Shown here piece by piece: positions 45,605-55,944 of a stretch of 64,000 nt of DNA (the stretch's first letter is position 1; every line of letters starts with the position of its first letter). Position numbers and translations under genes: made by a program. This DNA comes from Tanypteryx hageni (lineage: Eukaryota > Arthropoda > Insecta > Odonata > Petaluridae). The stretch spans positions 2,356,001-2,420,000 of the forward strand of contig CM054117.1 of NCBI GenBank assembly GCA_028673005.1. Direction: 5' to 3'. The notes beneath the pieces were generated by a model, which ran no database searches, was not told the DNA's origin, and saw nothing but the letters and a program-made list of their open reading frames with translations.

Positions 45605-46195
45605 CTACATGTTTCCCTCTCTTTATGCGTTCCAGGAAAGTGACGAATAAAGCGAATTCTCATAAACAGAACCCGTATTTACATGCAAAATATAGGGATA
45701 CGTTCCACAAGCAATCCTAACTCCCCTCCAAGGCGCCCTTCTTTCGCTCCATAACGAACTCTTACGCGCTAAATACAAACTTCAAACAGTTAACACTGTA
45801 AGTTATGCTCGCCAATAAAAGGAAGCATACGAGTACAAGTGGTGTCTGTTGTGGGTGACATAATAGTGGTAATTGAAAGTGCCGGAACCAAAGTTCCGCG
45901 GGTAAGGAGACAAAATTTCTCTCAAGTGTGCTTAAACAGTAGCACACGAAATCTCCGTCTCATCTCCACTCTACAATATCCACTCCACTCTCATCTCTTT
46001 TACTGTAGTACTAATACGTACAGCATAAGAGGCAATGAGAGACTGAATTGTAGCCTTGTGATGTAGTGGAGAAATTTCTTACATTTGTAATGCACTGGCC
46101 GCGTAACCACATAAGAGCGAATCCGGTAGCAATAAGTTTGTCACATAATAGTGAATTCGCATAAAGCGAACCCGCATTAAGAGAGGGAAACATGA
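45605..46195. mobile_element. Candidate MITE with 22-bp inverted ends
   Basis: CATGTTTCCCTCTCTTTATGCG at about 45,611 is mirrored by CGCATTAAGAGAGGGAAACATG ending about 46,192, with one mismatch. Next to the right end is a GAATTCGCATAAAGCGAACC block, with a rearranged relative near the left end. No target duplication is clear. Frames inside are unsupported. Confidence 0.5.
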
Positions 46196-48162
46196 ATTTC
46201 ATTTGTTCGGTAACCAAGATTATTGTTTACGTTTTGGCTATTAGTATTGACGTAATCCACATAATTTCATTGCTGCTTTAAATGCGTCGGTGCATCTATC
46301 GATGTGAATATTAAGTAAGACGTTAATGCGTAATTATATTAATGGTAAAACTTTACAATACAATTCATAAACTGTAAATGTTAATGTAAACATCGCTTGT
46401 GTAATTTAAGAATGGGGAACGAAAATTCAGGGCTTATGGTGCACTCGGATAAATTTGAGGGCACCGACAGCGCGGGGTCCCGAAAAATAAAAATCGTTTT
46501 CTACTTAAAATAAAACTCTTTCCTGAGCAAAGACGGGCGTTTCAGCTAGTTCATAATGATGCATGCTCTCAATATTCATGGGAGTAACGTTCCTGCAAAT
46601 AAAATACTAAAAATGAGAGATTATAGGGCAATGAGGTTAGTTTGGACCATTCCTACTGAGATCCTGGCGAAGGTCCATGGCCAATAATGACAAACATTCA
46701 ACAATTGGAATTCAGTTGTAAGATATAGAATAAGACTCGTGTCACTTTTTTACTAGCAATCAATTCTGTGAAGTACTCCCGATTATGTGATTCAATTCAA
46801 CTATACCGTGGGCCCTATGTCTGAATTGGTTGTAATGAAGGAAACAAAAAATCCCGCTAAATATTTTCAAATAAGTTTAGAAATAGATATAGCTTATTCA
46901 AAGTACAAAATAAAACCATCTCAACAAATTTTTACAAGCATATGCTTTTTTAAATTTACTGCTTCATTTTTGTTGTATTGCCGCTTCATTTTACACGATT
47001 GGGAGTTATGGACCACTCGGCAGCCACTTAGAAAGTGGTGATAAATACTCCATTTTCACGAGATATATAATCCTTCAAAACCTTTTCACAGAACTGTTTC
47101 ATTCCGCTTAAATTTCGCGTTGCCAGTTAATTATTAAACAAGGCTGTATAGTCGACACTGGTTAGTTGCGCAAAGACTCGATGTCTATATTCCACCATAC
47201 TCCGATCGAAACATCTGCTCCTTTCCTCTCGCTCCGACCAAAACCAGTCTGTATCGCACAATGACCGCTTTCCGTCCTCAAAACATGAGACAGCATTCCG
47301 TAAAGAGGCGCGTTTATCCGCTCGGATCAATTCTTACCAATTATCCAAATTGTATCGAAATTGGATCCAAATTGGATCCCATTCGTCGATTACTGCGAAA
47401 CGGAGATGAAGCCTATACGCAAGCACGCGAGTGACCCCCGCCTCGCATCGGCAAAGCGACGTGGCGGCGGGGCCGTGAGAAGCGAGGGATGGGCGTGCTT
47501 TCACAAAGGGATCAAGGCGCAGCTGAAGTATCGCCACCAACTAGCAGTTTCAAAATGGAACGTATGCTTCCTTTCAAAATAACGACGAAAATCATCGGTT
47601 ACCCTTTTCAAGTGCCCTATTGCCTCATGGCTGAGATATAATTATGTATTCGATCCTATAGTTTGTCTATTTTAACCCAGCATAGGTCGAATTAAATTTA
47701 ATATAAGGATAATTTCTAAGAATGATTATTCCAATTTCATACAAGCATTTCCTCAGCTGCTTCCGAAACACGCATTTATTTATAACGACGTAAAAATGTT
47801 ACCCTGTTATTAAGATGAAGGCTTTACATTTTCGCGAAACTAAAAACGGAAATTACCTTTCCGGCGATCATATCAATGTTTAATGTCCAATACTAACAAT
47901 AAGCCGTAAAATGCTTTTTCTTTGGAGCCTTTTAGTTTTTTATCGAAATATGATCATTAGATATAAATTAACAAACCTAATAACGTCGATGAAGTCACGG
48001 ATTTTATATGCACTTATTATGGTGGATTCTCTCTGCACGTGCATGAAAGCGTAAATCATCGCCAACTAACTGATGGTGCTTCGGCATATTTAAATCATAT
48101 TTATGGCAGTCTGAAAGAGACCGTGCGCAGAAACCTGCAAGCAATATGACCGATGAAAAGCT
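46196..48162. other. No supported gene
   Basis: Includes a GC-richer section at 47,110-47,580 with 67-73-codon frames on both strands (for example 47361-47582), none with a recognised domain. Confidence 0.4.
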
Positions 48163-48176
48163 TCATCGGAGTCGGA

Positions 48177-48990
48177 GTATATTTAAAAGTGAAATAACAA
48201 TTATGTAATTGTTTAAATTTAAGTAATTTTTAACGGCCTCAAAAACAACTTCATAATAACATTGAAATGTGTATTCGTTTATATAGACTATGCTCTAAAT
48301 AACTTAAAAATTTCAGCTCCCTAATTCGTTTCGTAGTATCTAAACATTTACCTATTTGTTTAAAATTTAAGAATTTTTAACAGCCAATTCAAATATCAAA
48401 ATTTCTATAATCCCTGCATCGTTTTTTTACAAATTCTACCTTTAAAAATTTTCAGCTTCCTGGCATGTTCGGAAATACATAAGCCTTAAAAATTTGTTTA
48501 AACATTTGCGAGTTTTTAGCGGCCGCATTGTTGAACTTTTTAAAAATTTGCGTTTTTTTCGATATATAATTTGCTATAAAATGTTTGCAAAACTCGTACC
48601 TACGACTTATAGTTTCCAAGATAAAAATGATTAAACTTTAATGTAAAAATGGGGTTAAAACAACCCCTAAAAATTAACAATTTTGAAATTTTCGACTTTT
48701 ATAGTTGGTTGTGAGCAAAATTCTATAATCCTGATAAATTTCAGCTCCCTAAATCTCTTAGATTGGTCTACACATCTGGAATCGAATCCAGGGTACTGTA
48801 AGAGAAACCAATAACAATTCCTCATTGGTATGGAGATCTTTTACCAACACTCAAAATGTCATTACTCCAGCTTATAGGCAAGTGCCCGAAATTAATTTAC
48901 AAAACTGGCGCAATAACATTTCTTATGGGAAAAAACGCAAATTTCGGAATTTCTGGAGTCGAACTCATGTCACTTAGGTGTGAAGTCCCA
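48177..48990 (+). repeat. Solitary copy of the hairpin-family subunits
   Basis: Matches the subunits of the 1.9-8.0 kb array: AATTTTTAACGGCC near 48,225, ATTTCAGCTCCCTAAT near 48,309, TTTTTAGCGGCCGCATTG near 48,513, and the TTAGATTGGTCTACACATCT segment near 48,768. No tandem neighbours. A minus-oriented hairpin of the same family (CACTTGCAGTATACAAGCACC) follows at about 49,682. Confidence 0.75.
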
Positions 48991-49194
48991 TTAGAAAAGC
49001 ATTGAAAACTGTGCAGGGCTATATAAAAATGCTTTTTTAAATTATTTAAATTAAGATAAAACATCGGGAAATGCACCATATTCTGTAAAAAAGAATGATG
49101 TTTATTTTTCTTGACAAAATTCAAATCCATGATGAATTTGCGTAAACATTGGATTTTAATCATAAAATTATGGAAAGTTTATCGCTTTTCAACA

Positions 49195-49360
49195 ATGAAA
49201 AATATTAACTGCATCGACTACAATGCCTTTCAATGGGGATTGATTTTCCATACTTCAATAGCATTGATTTAAAGCGTAGAATGCATTAATATCCATTTGA
49301 TTTCAGCCAACGACATATACATATGATGACGTGATAATTTTAAATTATTTTTTTATCCGG
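49195..49360 (+). repeat. Dispersed repeat, partner of 54,640-54,800
   Basis: GATTTCAGCCAACGACATAT then CATATGATGACGTGATAATT here aligns with GATTTCAACCAAAGACGTGT and CATATGATGATGTCATAATT in the partner. No ORF. Confidence 0.55.
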
Positions 49361-49764
49361 ATATGTACTAAAAGGCAGGGATGATGACACTATAATCATA
49401 ACACACAAAACATCCTAATTTTTACATAAATTTTAGTGTGACATATAGGCTATTGTCTTAATGATGATTATAGTTATTGCTTTAAAAGGGCAATCTGAGC
49501 CATGAAATTTAAGATTCGAAAAGTTGGACGCCAACCGATTGCCAGAGAATTTAGAAATTCCGGATAGATGCCATGATTTCGCAGAAAATGAAAACTATTA
49601 TCTCATTTAAATGGGTAGTTCAAATTCTGTCGCGTGGGATTATTTCGAGTTTACAAATTGGTTTACGGTGATTTTTTTAAGCACTTGCAGTATACAAGCA
49701 CCGGCAACTCGTAAGATAAACACTCTCAAGGCAGGTTATCATTTCTAACGAAGAAGTTAATTTT

Positions 49765-50130
49765 CCGACTCCGATGAGGAGCAGCAGTCGAGAGCGACCA
49801 AATAGCTCGAGGGAAAAGAGCATCGTTCCACAGCAAACCATTTGTCAAGAGAGGAGCGCGTCTTTAGCGACGGATTGTTCGCGTATGCATTCGCCGCCGC
49901 TTTGCTCTTCGCCGCTTTTATTCCCCTTAAAAATCCCACACACGCACCCTTCCCATATTTCTTTCGCGCTAAACAATTTCACGATCCAGCAAACCTCCAA
50001 AGACTCACCAGGTGACAATAGTGGTGTCCGCACAGGAAGAGTACCCTAAATTTCCAGGTAGCCCCCTGCTCGCTCTTTCTCTCTCTCTCTTTCTCACTCT
50101 TTTTCTCACTCTCTCTTCCTCCGAGGCGCG
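49765..50130. other. GC-richer block with CT repeat, no gene call
   Basis: Opposing frames (49774-50049 plus; 49939-49757 and 50033-49845 minus) have no known domain. A CTCTTTCTCTCTCTCTC run occupies 50,074-50,118. TCACCAG/GTGACA near 50,007 could be a splice donor, but no exon context supports it. Confidence 0.35.
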
Positions 50131-50279
50131 GGCCTTCATTCTTCCACCGGAAAGGAGTGCCCTATTATTATGCCTTCGTACTTAGCGCGCCGTCCTGCAG
50201 CATTGCTCTTACGGCGCGAGGAGGAGTAGTGCAACGAACTGACAGAAGAAATAAACGGTGCAATATACATTACACGGTA

Positions 50280-51950
50280 CGATATGATGTACGCTAGGGC
50301 ACTGGAATTAAAAGATAAGTAGTCTAATGAAATTCGTGGTAAAGGAATTATGAATACGGATGAGAAAATAGTCTCAGAAACAAAGGATGTAGCACAGGTA
50401 TGAGAAGAATACATTAAGGAACTATACAGCAAGCAGGCAGGATCGGCAACAATATAACTGGAAGACGAGGAAAACATAGTGGGACTAAAGAAGGAGAAAG
50501 TCACTGGCAGCGATGGAATATTGGCTGAGATACCTAAAGTCATGGGAGCAGAAGAACTAATTAGAAATTAATTAATTAGAAAGATTTACGACACGGGAGG
50601 GTGGCCTAGGGATTTCATCGAAGTAACAATGATCCCTGTAAAGAAGAAGACAAAGGCAATGCAGTGTAAAGACTACAGAACGATACGCCTTCTGTCACAC
50701 ACTTCGAATATTATCACGAGGATTGATAATAAAAGGCTGAAGAAAAAGGCAGAAGAAATGCTAGGGGAATATCAATTCGGTTTCAGAAAAGGACGAGGAA
50801 CTAGAGATGCTATAGGGGTAATTAGAATCATATCAGAGAGGGCAATAGAATTCAGTCAAGATATCTGCATATATTTTGTAGACTGGCAGAAGGCCTTGGA
50901 TAGAGTAAATAGGGTAATGTTGATGAAGATGTTAAAGGATAAAGGTGTAGACTGAAAAGAGAGGAGACTGATCAGGAATCTATATGAGAATCAAGTTGTA
51001 AAGGTCAGGTTGGAGAATGCGAACACCATCGGAGTAAATATTGGTAGAGGAGTAAGACAGAGCTGCTGCCTATTGCAGACCCAATTCAATATATATGGAG
51101 AAAATGAAATGCAAGAAGCGTTAGAAGACACAACAGATTTCAACATTGGAAGGATGAATTAAAAGAACAGTAAAATACGCGGATGATCAAGTATTTTTAG
51201 CAAGAAAGGAAGAGGAACTACAAAACATGATAAATAGACTAGTGATAACAGATAGAAAATACGGTATGGAAATAAATACAGAAAAATCCAAAGTCATTCG
51301 AATATCGGGTAAAGAAGGGAATCTGAACATAAGTATTGGAGGAATGCCTTTAAAACAAGTTTCAGATTATAAATACCTTGAAAGCATCATAACAAGAGAA
51401 GGAAAATGTACGGATGAGAATAGGAAAAGCAAAAGCAGCTTTCAGAAGAAAGTAACACCTACTTACGGGGAATATAAGGGAAGATATCTGCAAGAAGTTC
51501 ATAAAATGCTATGTAGGGAGTAGAGCTTTATACGGGGCAGAAACATGGACGCTAAGGAAAAATGACATCAAATACTTGGAAAGCTTTGAAATGTGGACTT
51601 GGAGGAGAATGCTGAAGATAAAATGGACAGATAGGATGAAAAAAGATGAAGTGCTACGAAGAGTAGGAGAGAAGCGAATTATTATACAGACTATTAGAAA
51701 GAGGAAGGCAAATTGTGTTGGGCATTACCTGAGGAGAGAGAGTATGATTAAAGACGTGTTAGAGGTAAAATTAGATGGAAAAAGGGAAATAGGTAGGAAT
51801 AGGTTTCAGTTGATAGACGATTTGATAGGAATAGAGAGTTATCAAGATATAAAGAGGACAGCGGAAAATAGGAATATATGGAGAACCAGGTTTAACCATG
51901 AATAAACACGGACCTATCTACGGACAGACTACCTATGATGATGATGATAA
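50280..51950 (+). pseudogene. Non-LTR retrotransposon RT with intact YADD, frameshifted
   Basis: From about 50,470 frames read KVTGSDGILAEIPKVMG. The frame 50629-50955 (108 codons) gives MIPVKKKTKAMQCKDYRTI, EYQFGFRKGRGTRDAIG and FVDWQKALDRV (motif A). VKYADDQVFLA carries catalytic YADD at 51176-51187. The frame 51227-51523 has INTEKSKVIRISGKEGNL and KYLESIITREGKCTDE, and 51576-51905 has FEMWTWRRMLKIKWTDRM, HYLRRES and LDGKREIGRNRFQLIDDL. This is the layout often listed as endonuclease-reverse transcriptase. The clade is probably RTE-like but unproven. A TGA at about 50,953 and later stops break it; the endonuclease is missing. A short (ATG)n tail lies at 51,934-51,949. Confidence 0.9.
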
Positions 51951-51996
51951 ATTGCACAAGCTTTCTCATATACGTATATACGTTTGGTCATCTGTG

Positions 51997-52815
51997 TACG
52001 CTTATAAAAGAAAAACGCTTATAAATCAAAGTTAACCGTAGTTTAGCGTATATGTATTTTAATGCTATTGGTCGATGTTTAGTAATTTTTTGGGACATAT
52101 GGCTTAGTTAGTATCATTTGTGACATCAGGCTGTACGATTGGATGGATTTTAATCAAAATTTTGAGTAAATCTAATTCTCTTTCAAAATCTTCTAGAATT
52201 AAGTACTCTTAATTGTTACGCAATATCGTTTATCTCTTCAGAGTGTCTATGATGAATTATATTATCCGCAATAATGACGTATCATTCGATTTAGTTTCAC
52301 CGTTTAGGCTGTAAGAAGACTATGAGTGGATCACGGCTGAGTGACGTCATATGGCTAGGTAAGGTAGCTTAGCACACATTTTAATGTCACTGGACGCCAC
52401 ATAGTGATTTGAAGAGATATATGGCTTACGTAGTACAATTTGTGAAATCAGGCTCTGCAATTGGATTGATTTTAATTAAATTCTCTTAAGCCATTTTTGA
52501 GTAAATCAATTTTTTCTAGAAATCGCCAAGAATAAACGACCCTTTATTTTTGTGTTTTTTAATTATTATGAAAAAAGTCTGCAAAAGATGACATGTTGCA
52601 TAAATACGAGATATCATTCTATTTTATACATGCGTTTGGACCCTAGAGCAGCGAACAGACCGACAGACGGACTGATAGACAGACATGGCGAAAATCACTT
52701 TTATGGACTCAGGGATACCTAAAACGCGTATTTTTACATCAAAATCTCGAAGTAGAATTTTTCACGATTACAATACTTTCTCTGTATACTACGTAAGTAT
52801 ATGAGAAATTAAATA
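51997..52815 (+). repeat. Dispersed repeat copy B with GACAGAC
   Basis: Partner of 8,781-9,640, with the same start (TACGCTTATAAAAG), the same internal duplication of GTGA(C/A)ATCAGGCT and the same end. It is shorter because the GACAGACA tract near 52,655-52,685 is contracted. Confidence 0.75.
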
Positions 52816-53070
52816 GACCGGGGAAGGAGAGAAGAAGAAAGGGAGGGGAGAGGAATATACGAGAAACGAAGGAGAAAGGATAAAGAGGTGGAAGGAAAGG
52901 GCGGAGATAGGGAAGTAGAGGGAGAAAAAGGGAAGGGCAGAGGGGGAGAGAGAGAGAGAGTGGGAGGGAGAGGGAGGATGTGATGGGAGAGATAGAGGAA
53001 GGAGAGAGAGAAAGGAAAGGGCAGAGGAAGGGAGAAAGAGAAGGAGGAAGAAGAGAGAGCAGAGAGTAGC
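52816..53070. repeat. Purine-rich low-complexity tract
   Basis: GGGAGAGAGAGGAAGG-type sequence. A 139-codon minus frame over it is a composition artefact rich in Leu, Pro and Ser. Confidence 0.85.
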
Positions 53071-55094
53071 AGTTGAGATTAGCCGGCGACGCCGCTAGTG
53101 TCCGACTGGGGACCATCATGATAGACAATATATGCAATCGGGATGGTAAGATTTTCATCGCTTGTTCTTAAAATCTGCACCATATGTACCTACGCCAAAT
53201 ATTCATCACATCCATATAATAGTAAAATAGTATGTGCATTGCATTAGTATTTAGAATAATTTTACATTAACATCACTAATCTGCACTTATCCATGGCAGG
53301 GTTTGCCTTTACGCTATGTGTTTACTACATCAAATAATAATTAGTGCTTTCGCCTTCCATAAAAAGGATTGAAATTATGTCACGGTTCTTCCAATCATTT
53401 ATAACTTTTTTATAACATTTTTTCTTGTTATATTTTCAACTCTAATGCTCATTATTACCATTTAAAACAACCATGGCACGTGCATAAAATAATTAAGGAA
53501 TATTTAAGTTAAATTGCCACAATATTTATCTTCAATTGCCATAAACGATATGGAAAAGCAAATGCGTATTTTGATTCCAAGGCACTCGTTGTATGTGGCG
53601 CTTTTAATATTGGAGTCTAAAACCGGTTCATCGCCGTGCCAGCGATTGCTCCTTGTTGCTATTGGAAAGGTATATTTTGTTCATTAAATTCTAAACATAA
53701 AAGTAAACTCGATAATTCTCTATCGAATTCGTTATTGAATTATTCAGAAAGTTTACAATCCTATTAAGTTCATTTGCTTTGCCAAGAAAATTCACTCAAT
53801 AGCTCTACTTCGCTAGTAATTTATCATAGTTTTCACTAATAAATCGAGCCGCTCTAGGCTGGAGCATTGCAAGCTCACTAGAAAATACCTCCTTCCTTTG
53901 GAACACGACCTTGGCCTGATAGAATGGTTCGAGTATTCCTTTAATTTTGAGGTTGGTTGGTTGTAGCGCCTGCACCTGATAGTGTCAGTAAGGTTAATAG
54001 GTGGGAACTAAACTGTATCCTATGGGTCAAACTAATTAATCAAAGTAACTATGACTGTATCCATTGAACCAACCTATATAGGATGATGTCCTGTCCGGCA
54101 GCGATGGAAATGAGACCGTCTTGGTCGTCATGCGAGAAAATCCTTAAATAGCCGATGAAAACGAGACTATGTCGATGAAAATGAAAACTTCGGAAATCAG
54201 AAGAGGAATATGGAACGTAAGAATGATGCATAGTAAAGGTGAAATATCTATTATAAATAGCTGCTTCTGACGGAGGATATATATATATATGATATAAAAG
54301 CCAAGGTACTTCTTGGTATGCCACGGAACTTAAATTTGGCAGAGTGGTAGGACTAACCAGAAAAGTCGAAATTTTCATTTTTTTATTTTTAGTGAGATCT
54401 TTTTTACCCCAATGTTCCATTTCGACACTCCATAAGAAAAACGTCGAAATCTGTGCAGAGTTTCATATATTTGCATTTTAAAATTAGTTATAATTCAGAT
54501 AGAAACTTGGGATTAAATCAATTCTATAGCTAAAAGAATGAGGATTCTTATTTTTTAACACTAAATTCAAATCGGTGCCGAATTGACGAAGAAATATGTT
54601 TTTAATCGGAAAAATAAAATTCTCAACAATAAAGAACTTCAGCTACCATAGCAACCAGGACAATACTTTTCAATAGGAATTGACAATCCGTATTATAATT
54701 GAACCATTTAAATGCTTTTTATAGGGAAATTCTTATTGTCCCATTGATTTCAACCAAAGACGTGTGCATATGATGATGTCATAATTTTAATACGCGATAT
54801 ATGTTATTGAATAAAAGAAAATTACTCCTTTCAATTATGGGGATTGATAAACTATATATAATAATAGCTTAAATTTAGTGCTTCTAAAGAGAATCAGTGG
54901 ATTGTATTATAATGTAATTGATTTAAAACTATGGCGTAAACTTAAAACGACGTCAAAATACAAAACCGGAAATATTAGTGACGTTATGGACTTCCTGATG
55001 AACTGCATCCTCTCAAAATCCTGCGGTGTTACTTTCGATATGTGCTGAAAAGCTTGCTGAATGCACGCACCAACTTCTTGTAAAATATATATAT
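53071..55094. other. No supported gene; contains repeat copy near 54.7 kb
   Basis: AT-rich. A minus frame 54420-54049 (123 codons) has no recognised domain. The stretch 54,640-54,800 is the partner of 49,195-49,360. The right end is an ATATAT run that forms the Gypsy target site. Confidence 0.45.
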
Positions 55095-55299
55095 TGTAAC
55101 GAGACCAGACCGATAACGGACTTTGCTCTTCATTTTATTTTGTTTTTGCGCGCAGCTAACAGGGTGCGCGTCAGTTCTTTCTTCTCTTGTGGAAGCTTAC
55201 AGAGTGTAGTGTGCGCCCCAGGCGATTAAAGGTGTTTGTGTTATTACGTGTAACTTTCATTTGTGCCCTTTCATCTCCGAGAAACCCTAACCCGTCACA
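55095..55299 (+). repeat. 5' LTR
   Basis: Starts with TG, ends with CA, and matches the 3' LTR over its whole length with about six substitutions. A TATA box is not obvious. Confidence 0.9.
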
Positions 55300-55301
55300 A
55301 A

Positions 55302-55312
55302 TGGCGCCCAAC
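55302..55312 (+). promoter_or_regulatory. Primer binding site
   Basis: TGGCGCCCAAC lies two bases after the 5' LTR, the usual place for tRNA-primed minus-strand synthesis. The TGGCGCC start resembles PBS sequences of other Gypsy-group elements. The primer tRNA is not assigned. Confidence 0.7.
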
Positions 55313-55944
55313 TCGCGGCTCGGGAGCAGAAAAAAGTGTGCAAAGGAATATATGCGTTTCCAACACTCATCAGATCTGAGCATCGGATTCCGGAAGCAGC
55401 GCAACCAATTCCATGTCGTGTATATATACCTCCTCACTTAGTTCCATATACAGCGAAATTATGTGCGATACTTGTGTCCGCAAATTTCAAATTTGTATTT
55501 TGGCCATAATTAGTGTGTGCTGTTTATTTTCTACGTGTTAGTGCTATACATCCTGCCACGTGGTTTTTTTATGTATCCTTCCGCGAAGCGATACTTCTTC
55601 GCCCACTTCCACCTACAGTGAAATTTAGTGCGATACGTGTGTCCGTAAATTTCTTATTTCCACGTGATATTATTCGCTCGCTTCGAAAATATTTGTCCTT
55701 TCGCGCTGCGACAATTAACTGTCCTTCAGCGCTGCGGCATTGTGTTCTTCCGCGTGGCCATATTGTTTTACTCGCGGCCATATTGCTTTTTTGGCCAAAC
55801 TGCGTTCTTCCACGTGGTTGTTCCTTTTTGCGGCCATATTGCTTTTTCCGCGCTGCGACCTTGGGCCTTGCCGCCTAGCGAATTTTTCCGTATTTCCGCT
55901 GAGTGATATTGCTTCCTGCGTGGATTAGTTTAGAAATAGCTACC

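Noticed and set aside
52739..53158. 139-codon minus ORF rich in Leu/Pro/Ser
   Set aside because: Composition artefact of the purine-rich tract.
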